64,000 bases of DNA from Lytechinus pictus (GCF_037042905.1 NC_087257.1:26535501-26599500), one strand, 5' to 3'. Positions 1 to 10,558 are shown, counted from the stretch's first letter. Notes: a model not told the origin generated them from the sequence alone. A program made the numbers and translations.

Positions 1-1650
1 CAAAGCATAAAATGATTGTCTTAAATGCATGCAATTGGGGCTTTCAGCATCATCATACCCTTTAAGTAACACTGCCTAATCAATGTATTCCATCTGCATC
101 CAGTCTGATTTTCATTTTTTGCACTGTCCAGTCACATGACCAGCACTTCACTCTCGTATTTATAAGGAGCTGGTTTGAACACGTGAGCAGGAGAGTAGAA
201 GATGGCTCCTTTAATACTAAGGATTCGTTCCCTTCTCGGAGTTGCGATGTACTTGATAGTCGTTTCAGAATTTTGAGGGATTTTGTTGTGCAGTGTCGTG
301 CTAATATTCGTCCATCGTGTATTTTCATGTATAATGTTACCAGATAATCAATCTCTATTTGCAAGCACTCTCTGGAGTTATGAACAACCGACTGAATATA
401 AACAATAATTTATCTTACAATTCTTCTTTTATGTAACCATAACATCAAGCTAAAGTAGATGATTTGTCAATGAAAATGACTGAATGATCATTTAAAAAAA
501 AATTCAGATTAAACTAAAGTAATTTATTTATTTATTTTATTTCCAGGTAAAAGACAACAAGAATATGTACAATAGGAAGAAATTACCACCGACTAGTGCC
601 TGAGGATGACTAAGAATAAAAACTAGTTTATGTTATGAAGCTCTCCTCACTAGTAGGGGTTTACAAATATACAAAAATAAAATCGGTATAAAATGGCAAT
701 ATATGATTGGATGCATTACTTATTCAAACAAAGAACTTAATAATAAAGAGTGTTTGTTTCCATGTTTCCACAAGCAATTATAATATCCAGTCAATATGAA
801 ATGTTTATGCATTTTGATTTTTGAATAAACAATGTTATGCTCTTATCAGATAGTATTAAAAGTAATGATTTTTTTAAGCAGAAATGACTTTTAAAAATCA
901 AGTATGAAAAGCAAGTACCAAGTAAATATTTGCTCTAAGTATAAGTTACCGTCATTTTCTTTTTCTGAAAAATAAATATATATTGATGTATCAGTTCATG
1001 GACATGTACATAGACTATTCAATCATAATAGAATTTGTCATTGAAAATGAATGGCATATCATTCAATGAAATGCAAGAACATGTACTGACATGCTTGTGC
1101 CCAGTACATCAATGCATTCATTGGCTTTATATATTATTGGCTATTAGATTAAGTTTACAATGAAAATGACAGCAATAATTTAGATTAAACTTCATAACTA
1201 CTGTTAGCAAGTCATCGAAAGCCCACATTTTTGTTCGCAGTTTTAAATTTTTAATTATTTTCATTGCACTGCATGTACATGTAAATTTGCTTTGTTGTTT
1301 GAAGCGATATTGGTCTGGAAAAGCAAATGATATTGGTCAATATGATGTGCTGAAATGTACATCATATGACCAGTCATAAAACTAACAGGCAAATTTGCTA
1401 ATGAATGATACTAATGACTACTTGTATTCACCTGTGGTGGTTTTGATATGATGATGGCAGGTTTATCAAATAACAAGGATTTACATAATGATCTTATAAG
1501 GCATATCATTATTACAGATCACTTTATACATTGTGTTATGTTTTCTACATCATGAAATAATTACTCACACTTGTTACCTTTGAAATGGTCCAAATATGTT
1601 CCAAGGTTACCTCGTGGGTGTAATTCTTTCTAATGATCTCAATGATGTAT
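1..1650. other. AT-rich intronic/upstream sequence, no gene seen
   Basis: No convincing exon or repeat boundary was recognised. A 94-codon minus-strand ORF at 80-364 has no recognisable motif. If the FAM117/GLCCI1-like gene continues to the left, as it must, this is intron of that gene. Confidence 0.5.
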
Positions 1651-1791
1651 ACCCCCCCCCCCTCCTAATGTCTCAAAGACCAGCTTAAATCAACAAACCC
1701 TCTTTCTCTACATTGTGTCTCTAGCAGGTCTCTATATCGACGAGTCTGATTACCCGCTCCACAGTCATTCCTCTTCCCGAACACTTGAGGG
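1651..1791 (+). pseudogene. diverged upstream duplicate of the 1886 exon's 5' half, with acceptor
   Basis: This stretch aligns with 1807-1970. Shared text includes the pyrimidine tract, (t)ctag|CAGGTCTCT.TATCGACGAG, CCGCTCCACAG.CATTCCT and CACTTGAGGG. It keeps a good acceptor (exon would start 1725) and an open frame, with an 18-nt in-frame gap relative to the real exon. The homology stops before the conserved SVEGLNQE block and no donor is evident. Reading on from this acceptor into the downstream copy is out of frame and meets TGA. It is either a dead partial exon duplication or an alternative acceptor that would give a truncated product. Confidence 0.6.
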
Positions 1792-1885
1792 AATTCTTCG
1801 TCATGAACCCCTTCCCCCCCAGCCCGTTGATGTCTTCAAGACTTAAAATAAATCAACGAGCCCTCTCTCTATTGTGTCTCTTTAG

Positions 1886-2062
1886 CAGGTCTCTGTATCG
1901 ACGAGTCTGATTGGTCAAGCGCACACACTTCCCCGCTCCACAGCCATTCCTGTTCCCAACCACTTGAGGGCGCCGCCTGTTCCCAGGATAAGGGGTAGCG
2001 TTGAGGGTCTGAACCAGGAAGTGGAGAAGCTCGTACTCATTGGAAATGACGAGGAAGAGAGG
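1886..2062 (+). CDS. FAM117/GLCCI1-like gene, first visible exon (SVEGLNQE block)
   Basis: The acceptor is a pyrimidine stretch ending tctctttag before 1886, and the donor is AGG|gtaggt at 2063. The exon is 177 nt, phase 0 to phase 0, and encodes 59 residues. The diagnostic part is PVPRIRGSVEGLNQEVEK near the 3' end, followed by an acidic DEEER. In FAM117A the corresponding segment reads S-L-E-G-L-N-Q-E-L-E-E and also runs into an acidic stretch. An acceptor three bases further on (cag|GTC, start 1889) is equally possible. The minus-strand ORF over this exon is a shadow. Confidence 0.8.
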
Positions 2063-5000
2063 GTAGGTACCTGTAGATTGGTCTACAGCCACAAAAGACC
2101 GGTGTTTTGGCTCAGTTGGTAGAGCGTCCGTCTCACAACCGGGAGGTGGGGGGTTCAAACCCCGACCGCGTCAGACCAAAAGACGTTAAAAGATGGGAGT
2201 TGCTGCTACCCTGTTTGGCGTTCAACGATTAAAGGGATAGAACCTTGTCGATCTGGCGCTGCACAGCGGCTGCCGGGCCCACGATCAATTGGGCAAAGCA
2301 AATTTTCGGAGTATTTCATTTCATGTCTATTTCGAACAATAAATTATGGAGTTTAATTTTTTCATCATTTCATTTGTCTACTACCCATTTGGTTTCCTGC
2401 TCATATGGCCTCATCCCATATGGTCTCATTACCATTCAGGCCCTTATTCTTGAAAGAGGATTCAATTGTATCATGGTACAAAGCCATGCATTATGCAGAT
2501 TTCTCCTATTATCACGTTTTCCTTTTAGCACCTTTTGCCAAAAGTGTGCATTTAATTTGGATTTTTTTTGTGTGTGTATGCAATGAAATAAGCATAATTA
2601 TGTTTAAAAAAAGTCTGCATAGTCCATGGTTTTGTCCCATGTTACAATTGAAACCTCTTTTGAGAATACGGGCCATTGAGTACACCCACTTCATCTAATA
2701 TCCACCTGGGGGGCGTTTCATGAACGGACTTGTCGGACGTTTTATCCGACAAGTCCCATTTTATCCGACAGTTACCATAGGAACAGTGCCTCTCAGCCAA
2801 TCAAAATCATGGAAAGATGTCAGATCTGACAACTTGTCGGATGAAAATGTTGATGAAAGGCCCCCCTGGTCCTACCCCACTTTAATAGTCTATGTATCTC
2901 AATCAACTGTTTAACGACCAAATTTTCATTTGACATAGTACGAAATAATAAGTATAGGAACCGGGCATTGGACTAAACGAGAATTAGATTATGTGAGCAT
3001 GAGACCATGTGACCATCAATAGTAGACCAAATAAGTTTAGCCCATGTGGTATTAGATTATCTGAGAAGGAGACCAATTGTTTCTAGACCACATGAAGATA
3101 AACCAGTGGTTTTACTAGTGACCTGAAATATTTGCTCCTGTGATAATGGCCCTGGGTCCCGTAACACAAAGGTTGGCAATTGATTGCTAATTTTAAAGAA
3201 CAATTCTGATTGGTTCATAGTCAGTCTACATGTACTTAGCAAAATGCGCATACAACAAGGATCTTGATCGGTCATTTCATTTAGCGATAAATAGCTAACC
3301 TTTGTGTAAAGGCGCCCTGGTCTTTGAAAATAATTATCATCATAAAAGTAATAAAGTTTTATTTTAAATACTTAGGTTAGCCATTTCAGTTACCAGCAGG
3401 CTCTACATAAAAACATGTTAACCTTCTACAAATATACATTCACTTTTGGCATATCAGACAATATAATGGGGTAATTCCTGAAAATATTCAACCTTTCGTG
3501 GGTACAACCCCCGGGGGGGGGTGGGGGGACTCATACCAGGCGGTGTGAAAAACGGAGTCTCTGAAAAAGGGATCGCGGCATTGTAGGTACGTTGCACGCT
3601 AGTGCTGTGCATGCGCTAGCCATGCATCAAGCGGCTACTAATTATATGGAGGGAGTTGCGAAGCCGTACGTGCATCTCTCGTATGCAATGCCCATGCTTG
3701 ACAATTTTGGTAGGGCTGGGGAACTGAGATGTCTCGTAACAGGGGTCTTGCGAGCGGGGCTGGGCGGCTTCTGAACTGAACTTTTGTCTTTCGGAGTATC
3801 TAGAGAACTGAAAATTAGGAATGAAAAAGGGGGTCATCAAAGCGGCACGTCCCGGTACCACCAATGTATGTGAGTGCCCCCCCCCCCCTTCCGGGGTCCA
3901 ACCCCCATTGTTCTTGATTTTTATTTAATTTTTACTTTTCACTTCATGTACTGCCCAAGCTGTGATAATGTAATAGCATTGCAACTTTTCATATGAACTA
4001 GGAACAGAGATATTGGGAGATACATTCATGTACATGTACATTATAGATTTGTGCAATGATAAGAACCAGCATGAATAGTTTCCATGCATAAAGTACCTTG
4101 GGCAGTTCTTTTTGGTCTATTTGAAAGTAACACGTGTGTGTATTCATTCTAAGCCTGACATAAAAAATATACAGACGACTTCGCCCCGAAATGCTTGAAA
4201 GAGCCCTGGAAATAAAAAATTAAAAATAACCCCTCAAATCTCCATTCTTTTCAATGTTAAATCTTATCAAATTTTGCAGATTATTAAGGCAGTCCCCTGG
4301 AAATTAATTGTCATTTGCCTGATGCCGGATAAAAATGATGTTGATTGTCATCGATACCATTTTATAATTGTAACTTTTCTCTTTCTTTGTCTTGCACAGC
4401 CGACAGTTGATCCGCTACGAGAGGGTCACCGTGCCCCAATCCCCGGGGTAGCAAACATGCAGACCCAGACGCAGGTTGAGAACCAGGAGCTTTCCGAGGG
4501 TAGCGATCAAGGCAGCCGCAATCATTCTGTCTCACCAACATTCGTCATGGACAACTCCAGACCTTCCAGTCGCTCTTCCTCTACGGGCAACGGAGATGTC
4601 AAAGTGGATAAAGGTAAAGATCTTTAAAACTTTATGAAGTCTACTAGGGGCTTGTATGACCAGGGCCTGGTAACATATATCTCAGAGATGGATCGTAGGA
4701 CTGATTGTTATGATTGATCATATACAATAATCAATGCAATCAATTATAGAAATCAACCCCATTATCAATCGCTAAGCTTTATGTAAAGCCCGTCTCTCAC
4801 TCTGCGATCTGGTGCGACACGATTTTTCAAGAAATCGCATTTTGCATTAGATATGAAAGTTCCAAGAAGGAATTTTTTGTCAAGTTTGGAATGTTGTTAG
4901 GAAAACTAAAATCATATTTTTACTTTGCGGCAAGCCCTATGGTCGGAGTAAAGTCCAAATCGGCTTCAAGTCGCAGCTGATGATGACGTCAAATACGATT

Positions 5001-8000
5001 TGGAATTGAATTTTTTATTCATTCAGGGAGGCTCTATCTGGAATGAATTTCGATTTCAGTAGTCCTACCACTATTCTGAACTCTGATCCGTAATATTTTA
5101 TTAGTTGGAATATCCATATCAAATGTTATCACAATTAATTTGAAATTCGGATCGCAACAAATCACATAGTGTGAGACAGGCTTCAGAGAGGCAAGGGGGT
5201 TGTTTCATAAAGCTGTTTGAAAGTTGAGCACAACTTCATCAACAAATAACACATGTTCTTGAGTGCTCCACTTAGATTCCCATACAGTTAAATTTCTTGT
5301 CAGCAAAATTTGAAAATGTGATCTTTGTTCAAAGTCTTCTTGTTTAAAAGCAATCGAATGCCAAGATTATTATTTGTCAGAAATTCTGATACCCCTTTCT
5401 TAAAATACCGAGGAGAATATGGATACCTCATTTAGCACAAGAAGGTACCTGTGTCTGTTCACTTGTAAAGTTGTGCATCACTTTACAAATAGCTTCATGA
5501 AAGACCAAATTGGCTGCACAAAACCCACCAAAGATTTTTTCAGAAATAAACCTTAAGTCATAATTGATTCTGAAAGATTCTAAGGTTTGAAATAATGCAG
5601 ATCTCATAACCATATGATGATTTTTAACTCACTCTACAAGAGGATAAATCTGTACGACCATAAAAGCCAGCTTGTATGAGAAATAATCAACTGTTTCCCT
5701 GCTTTGGTCATCTTCATATTTGAGTTCACTAATCTACTGCATGAAGGTGACAAGAGAGGATCAGACATCAATAGAATTATCCCAGGAAGAGTCTGTAAAT
5801 TACCTTCTAAGCTGGCTTGCTAATTAAGCACATCCTGTTCATTGTTATGGACAAGTATCAATGCATTAGCTTACCCTGAAGAAAGAGGGGATGGGGTCGA
5901 AAGGGTCTGGGATAAGCCAACAAGGACACAAATATGTCTTTAATAAAGAAACTATCAGTTTAGGAATAATCAGTGCATTTATGTTTTACTGTATATGAAA
6001 AGAAAAAGTAATCTATTTTAGACTTTTTGAGAAAAAAATTCACAAAAATTACAAATGAAAAACATTTTTACAATTTATTGGTGTTGTGGCCACATGCCAC
6101 ACCCTTTAATGTTTGTTCAAAGATGTTTAAGTCTGGCTTCTAATGAAAAAAGACCTAACACATGACAAAAATACAATTCTTATTTTTATGAATTTATCAC
6201 CAGATACACATTTTCTACCAAAATCAGTAGGAACATATTTTTGTTTTATTCATACAAACACTTAGGTGGCCATCTTATTGTATTCTGCTTGAACTCAAGA
6301 AATTGATGATCTCATCATCTAATCTCTTACAAATTCCAGTTGCTAAGAAATCATGCAGGGAATTTGCCTTTGCTCATGCAGGGCCTAACCTGTGGAATTC
6401 TCTTCCACAGAGTTTGAAAACCCAGACTTCAGTGACCACCTTCAAGGGCAACCTGAAAACATACCTGTATATGAGTGCTTTTTGATAGACATTGACTTAT
6501 TGTTCAGACATGTTTCATATGTAAATATTTTTTGTTGTTCTGCTCTGAAGTGCCTTGAGCATCTAATCAAGATGGAAAGTGTGCTATACAAATCTATTAT
6601 TATTATTATTATTAACTCATTTTTGTCTCACCTGCATAGCAGAGTGAGACTATAGGCGCCGCTTTTCCGACGGCGGCGGCGTCAACACCAAATCTTAACC
6701 TGAGGTTAAGTTTTTGAAATGACAGCATAACTTAGAAAGTATATGGACCTAGTTCATGAAACTTGGCCATAATGTTAATCAAGTATTACTGAACATCCTG
6801 CGTGAGTTTCATGTCACATGACCAAGGTCAAAGGTCATTTAGGGTCAATGAACTTAGACCATGTTGGGGGAATCAACATCAAAATCTTAACCTAAGGTTA
6901 AGTTTTTGAAATGTCATCATAACTTAGAAAATATATGGACCTAGCTCATGAAACTTATACATAAGGTTAATCAAGTATCACTGAACATCCTGCATGAGTT
7001 TCACGTCACATGACCAAGGTCAAAGGTCATTTAGGGTCAATGAACTTTGGCCGAATTGGGGGTATCTGTTGAATTACCATCATAACTTTGAAAGTTTATG
7101 GATCTGATTCATGAAACTTGGACATAATAGTAATCAAGTATTACTGAACATCCTGTGCAAGTTTCAGGTCACATGATCAAGGTCAAAGGTCATTTAGGGT
7201 CAATGAACTTTGGCCAAATTGGGGTATTTGTTGAATTACAGCCATAAATTTGAAAGTGTGTTGGTCTAGTTCATAAAACTTGGACATAATAGTAATCAAG
7301 TATCACTGAACATCCTGTGCGAGTTTCAGGTCACATGATCAAGGTCAAAGGTCATGTAAGGTCAAAGAACTTTGGCCACGTTGGGGGTATTTGTTGAATT
7401 GCCATCATATCTCTATAAGTGTATTGGTCTAGTTCATAAAACGTGGAAATAAGAGTAACCAAGTATCACTGAACATCTTGTGCGAGTTATAGTAGTTTTC
7501 AAAATCAGCACTGCTGCTATATTGAATCGCGTGATGCAGGTGAGACGGCCAGAGGCATTCCACTTGTTGTTATTACCTCTACTGACACAAATGCTCAACT
7601 ACCATTAATGCAACTACCATTATCTGTATAATTTGCCTTTAGGTGAAAGTTCACCTGAGTATCACTTTGGAACCACTAAGTTCTCCAGCTCACCAAGTCA
7701 CAACAAATCATGGCAGCTAACGAGAGACCCTCCTGATGGATGTGAAAAACCACAGAAAACAAAAGAAGAAATGAGGTAGGTCACTGTCGTTGGTTTATAG
7801 GGTTTATAGCGCTATCCCATCAATCTTCAATTATTTTCACCAGGCTTGTACTGGATGGCTTTCGACCTCCCTGATACAACTCTTGTCATCATTTCTCAGT
7901 TTAATTCCACTTTGTGTAAGAAATAGATTTTAATTTAGATAGGCATAGTGCAATATCAAAGCGAATTACTATTATTTGAATACTCATCAGTTGTTAACTA

Positions 8001-8981
8001 TTTGACGGTCAGTACTGACTAGTGCTTTTCTTTTATGGATCTGAATGTCAGGTTTTTTTTGTAAGGCCTTGAAAAAGAATGGTTGGAATTCATAAACATA
8101 TTTTAATCTCTGGTCTGAATCTATGCTTTAATAATTCAGTGCTTGCTGTGAGACAGGGTCAAATAATAATTAATGCATGCTTTTGTCACAAGGATATAAA
8201 TTCACACTTCTTACAAGAGATTACAGCATTAATGACTCGGTTGTTCTGAAAAACAATCCCATTGCTTATGTAAATTTATTTGCATAAACAGTGAAGTGGT
8301 CATTGACACTCCAAAACAGCCATTACAAAATTGACCAAGTGTCAAATTTTGTTGTAATATTCACTAGGTTTCGTAGAAATTTCACATATTCATACCAGGG
8401 TTCATACTCTAATAAAAGAATAGCTACATTTTCACACAATATTATTAAAATATTTGTTGAAAGTGTTAATCTATGTAGTTAAGATAGATTGTCCATACCA
8501 TGTAGAGTTGAAGAGAAGTGACTGGTAATTGAAATTGTTAATTATATGTATTATACTATGGGGTAAGTTTATTATACAAGCAATTAGGCTTCCTCTCACC
8601 CTTCCAAATGGGAAATATCCTTTTTATGTAAATGACTTTCTATTTTTTAATTGTGGAAATAAATTTGAATTGAATTAGTTGAATATGCTGCTAATGGAAG
8701 AAATAATGATATTTGTTCTTATCTTCCTTGTTCTATTTTGTAGTGGAATCAAGATCCCGTATGATTATAGTCACCTAGCATACTGTCCAGACAGCAAGCT
8801 CCCGTTCAAGCTTGAACAGAGTGATAGCTCGGCCTTCTGCGCCGTTCCCAATTTCCCTCAGGGTAAAGTCACCAGGGTCTCCTCCAACAGCGCCCACACC
8901 CAGACAACAGGTCCGCAGGTACAAGCCCAGACCCAGACAGCGGATATCGGTGGTCCTGAGACCAATGGCCATGCAGAGTAA
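1886..8981 (+). CDS. FAM117/GLCCI1-family protein, 3' four coding exons (5' partial gene)
   Basis: Four exons join in frame: 1886-2062, 4400-4613, 7643-7775 and 8744-8981 (TAA at 8979-8981). They give 253 residues of the C-terminal part of the protein. Intron phases are 0, 1 and 2, and all introns are GT/AG. The product shows, in order, SVEGLNQEVEKL, REGHRAPIP, a Ser-rich stretch, TRDPPDGCEK and CPDSK followed by SSAFC. These match remembered blocks of human FAM117A (SLEGLNQELEE, PDGHRAP, REPPEGCEK, SCPDK..GSAFCPV) in the same order and spacing. The family is vertebrate FAM117A/B and GLCCI1 (glucocorticoid-induced transcript 1). Its proteins are mostly disordered, lack a known catalytic domain, and have a poorly defined role. 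Three Thr-Gln-Thr motifs suggest dynein light chain (LC8) binding. The N-terminal conserved part is not in the window and should lie on exons to the left. Which of the three vertebrate paralogues is closest cannot be settled here. Confidence 0.85.
2104..2300 (+). repeat. tRNA-derived SINE (Val-like head)
   Basis: The head at about 2104-2176 has an A-box-like TGGCTCAGTTGGTAGAGCG and a B-box GGTTCAAACCCC, with a CAC triplet in the anticodon position. The acceptor arms do not pair, so it is a tRNA-derived retroposon and not a functional tRNA. A non-tRNA tail follows (atgggagttgctgctaccc...). It begins about 40 bp after the donor of the exon ending at 2062. Confidence 0.7.
2439..2674. mobile_element. 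MITE-like element with ~60-bp terminal inverted repeats
   Basis: The left end GGCCCTTATTCTTGAAAGAG is mirrored at the right end, whose reverse complement reads GGCCCGTATTCTCAAAAGAG. The match continues inward through CAATTGTA.CATGG.ACAAA.CCATG. It has no coding capacity. The same GGCCC.TATTCTGAA terminus recurs in the element at 50049-50343. Confidence 0.75.
2708..2866. mobile_element. short palindromic MITE (GGGGGGCGTTTCAT type)
   Basis: It starts GGGGGGCGTTTCATGAACGG and ends with the reverse complement of GGGGGGCCTTTCATCAACAT. Inner copies of TTGTCGGA/TCCGACAA add further palindromes. The element is about 160 bp and non-coding. Related single ends (GGGCC.GTTTCATAAAAC) occur at about 19993 and 30358. 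Confidence 0.7.
3151..3320. mobile_element. MITE-like inverted repeat (ACACAAAGGTT.GC)
   Basis: The left arm CCTGGGTCCCGTAACACAAA and the reverse-complemented right arm CCAGGGCGCCTTTACACAAA share the run ACACAAAGGTT.GC. The element is about 170 bp and non-coding. Confidence 0.6.
3513..3888. mobile_element. poly-G/poly-C-capped inverted-repeat element, family C
   Basis: It opens with a long G run followed by ACTCATACCAGG. It closes with CCAATGTATGTGAGTG and a long C run, so the inner arms are imperfect inverted repeats. The direct repeats GGGTACAACCCCC (3500-3512) and GGGTCCAACCCCC (3894-3906) flank it and look like a target-site duplication with one mismatch. ORFs inside it are not supported as genes. 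Confidence 0.6.
4400..4613 (+). CDS. FAM117/GLCCI1-like gene, exon with GHRAP block and Ser-rich region
   Basis: The acceptor is tttgtcttgcacag before 4400 and the donor is AAAG|gtaaag at 4614. The exon is 214 nt, entering in phase 0 and leaving one base over. It begins PTVDPLREGHRAPIPG, matching the family's 'IPDGHRAP' block, which directly follows the EGLNQE exon. The rest is hydrophilic and Ser/Gln/Asn-rich, including MQTQTQ (a Thr-Gln-Thr motif at 4463-4471) and SRPSSRSSST. It looks disordered and likely to be phosphorylated. The open frame continues 5' of the acceptor to an ATG at 4274, but that extension has intron-like composition and is not supported. Confidence 0.82.
4786..5183. mobile_element. 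MITE with AAGCC.GTCTC termini
   Basis: The left end AAGCCCGTCTCTCACTCTGC matches the reverse complement of the right end, AAGCCTGTCTCACACTATGT. The match extends into GATYTGKTGCGA. The element is about 400 bp, lies in the FAM117/GLCCI1-like intron, and is non-coding. Confidence 0.7.
5184..6240. other. intronic sequence, no feature recognised
   Basis: This is AT-rich intron of the FAM117/GLCCI1-like gene. A MITE-like end (GGGGGTTGTTTCATAAAGC) occurs at about 5195. No exon was recognised. Confidence 0.5.
6303..6612 (+). mobile_element. 5'-truncated non-LTR (LINE) retrotransposon tail
   Basis: The reading frame 6303-6485 ends in the typical C-terminal signature of CR1/L2/Jockey-type reverse-transcriptase ORFs. 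It reads FAFAHAGPNLWNSLPQSLK, then TFKGNLKTYLY, then a stop. A short 3' UTR (gccttgagcatctaatcaag...) and an (ATT)n tail at about 6598-6614 follow. Only the last 60 or so codons survive, so the copy is dead on arrival and its exact clade cannot be assigned. Confidence 0.75.
6625..7546. repeat. tandem-repeat element with 13-bp inverted ends and DR1 motifs, copy 1
   Basis: The ends are GTCTCACCTGCAT (6625-6637) and its exact complement ATGCAGGTGAGAC (7534-7546). After a GC-rich head (ggcgccgcttttccgacggcgg) come four or five diverged units of about 160-190 bp. Each unit reads roughly: A-rich, 'gaacatcctg.g.gagttt', 'gtcacatga.caaggtcaaaggtcat', 'gtcaatgaactttggcc'. The DR1 motif AGGTCAAAGGTCA is intact at 6825-6837, 7017-7029, 7180-7192 and 7342-7354. 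It abuts the LINE tail on the left and lies in the intron just before the exon at 7643. Confidence 0.8.
7643..7775 (+). CDS. FAM117/GLCCI1-like gene, exon with PPDGCEK block
   Basis: The acceptor is ttgcctttag before 7643 and the donor is ATGAG|gtaggt at 7776. The exon is 133 nt. It takes two bases to finish the split Gly codon and leaves two bases of a Ser codon. The text SPSHNKSW then TRDPPDGCEK aligns with the FAM117A stretch NHSYIFKREPPEGCEK, so this is one of the strongest family matches. A DR1-bearing tandem-repeat element ends only about 100 bp upstream of the acceptor. Confidence 0.85.
8744..8981 (+). CDS. FAM117/GLCCI1-like gene, terminal coding exon
   Basis: The acceptor is ttctattttgtag before 8744. 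The reading frame runs to TAA at 8979-8981 and encodes 79 residues counting the split Ser. HLAYCPDSKLPFKLE followed by SDSSAFCAV matches the family's conserved C-terminal Cys-Pro-Asp and Ser-Ala-Phe-Cys block. After this the tail diverges and is Thr/Gln-rich, with two more Thr-Gln-Thr motifs (8898-8906 and 8931-8939) before the end ...TNGHAE. Overlapping ORFs in the other frames and on the minus strand are shadows. Confidence 0.87.
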
Positions 8982-10110
8982 CATCGTTCAGTCCTGGCCC
9001 ATTCTCTTGCTAGACCAGGTCCGGAGAGCCCTAATTCTTGATCAAGACCCATGGGGGTGATGTCCTTCGGTTTTAGATGTTCTTGAGGACATCTTTCGCT
9101 TTCAGATGTCCTTCAAGGAAATGTTCGTGTTTCTGATGTCCCGCATTACACCTGGTACTACTGCTGGCATTGTTGTTGCAGTCCTTTGCATGCAGAGTAA
9201 CATCATTTTAGCTCCTGACAATCATCTTAACACTTGATGCACCTGGCCCACTCCTAAGTGTACAGAACAACATCTTTTGAGTTCCAGATAATATTACTTC
9301 TGACATTGTCGAATTCTTCACATGCAGGGTAGCAATATTTCACTTCCTGACAACAGCAGGGGGGGTGAGAGTTCAGATTTTTATCTGATTTCAGATTTTT
9401 TTTTTGGATTTCAGCTTAATTTCAGCTTATTTTTGGCTTTCCTCTGGACAAAAAGTATGGGAGCTCTTTCTATTTCAGACTTTTTCAACCCTTTTCAGTT
9501 TTTTTCAGATCTTTTTATTTGTGGCCACTCACACCCCTGCAACAGATTTAAGACTAGGATCAGCTGACCCACTCCTAAGTTCCATATGTACTGGTGTATT
9601 TTTCTAGCCGAGCAGTGGAAATGCTATTACAATTTTGTTCCATTTGTAAAATACTATTGAAAGGTGTGATGTTCCACCTCGGCTGTCAAAAAATTTCAGA
9701 TTTATCCCTTTTTCACGCTGGGATGATACAATTTCCTAGTTTCCTCTGATTTTGATGAAAATTCACCCTTTTATTTCTTCATTCCTTCCTTTCACCGTCT
9801 TGCAAATCCTTCATGCATACCTGATAATATTCACAAGCACTGGAATTTTTCTTCCTTATTACTCTTCTTCTTAGATATTTTCCTCTTCAACTTTTCTACT
9901 TTTCCACTACCCTCATATGTGTTCTAAAAGATCACTTATCAAACCCAATAAAATGGTCAAGACGAATTCAGTTTAATACATGTATAAAGGTACTTTATAG
10001 TGTTCGTATAATTTGCCCCTGCCATGTGCATACACTTTGTTTAATTCTGTTCTGTTTGGTGTCTTGTTCAGGTTCTATGAATAAATGCTTCAATTTGCCC
10101 ACACTTTTTT
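8982..10110 (+). other. probable 3' UTR / 3' flank of the FAM117/GLCCI1-like gene
   Basis: Non-coding sequence follows the TAA. Two AATAAA hexamers, 9947-9952 and 10080-10085, are candidate poly(A) signals. A small inverted-repeat element (9356-9540) sits inside. Transcript data would be needed to choose the true end. Confidence 0.4.
9356..9540. mobile_element. short MITE with GCAGGGG.TGAG termini
   Basis: The left end GCAGGGGGGGTGAGAG pairs with the reverse complement of the right end, GCAGGGGTGTGAGTGG. The interior is rich in 'tttcag' phrases. It lies in the presumed 3' UTR or flank of the FAM117/GLCCI1-like gene. Confidence 0.55.
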
Positions 10111-10419
10111 AATAATGGGAATAAATAATGACAAAATACTTCCTAAATAATAATGACTATTAAGGTTCCTTGATGCATGAGGTATAAGCCCAATCCGTTA
10201 ATAGTTTTATTTTAAAAGAATCTACAAAATTTGAAATACAAGAAGATAAATGTAGCAGTCATATGTTACAACAAAAATTGTGGTGGATTACTCGCTATGT
10301 AGCTGGGGCAGCGGTAGAGAAAAACTTATTGAATTTATTTATTGAATTGATGCCCAAGTTTTATCATAGCTTGAAATGATGATATAAAAGATAATATTGG
10401 GGGTATCACATGTATTTTT

Positions 10420-10525
10420 ACATCAATCTATTTATTCATCTATTTATCTTTCTATTTATCTCTTCGTTCTATCGTTTTTAACATTCACAAAAGAAATGTC
10501 TCCCCATCCTCAGTCTATCTTTCTG

Positions 10526-10558
<33 letters not shown>

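Noticed and set aside
80..364. 94-codon minus-strand ORF at the window start
   Set aside because: No recognisable domain, composition like surrounding DNA, no splice context.
1853..2158. 101-codon minus-strand ORF
   Set aside because: It lies antisense to a well-supported exon of the FAM117/GLCCI1-like gene and over the SINE head; no motif of its own.
2104..2176. Possible functional tRNA-Val(CAC)
   Set aside because: Good A- and B-box text, but the acceptor arms do not pair and it continues into a SINE-type tail.
6625..7546. CRISPR-like or centromeric satellite array
   Set aside because: Units are long and diverged, bounded by inverted ends, and the same bounded unit recurs at 58602; it is a dispersed eukaryotic element.
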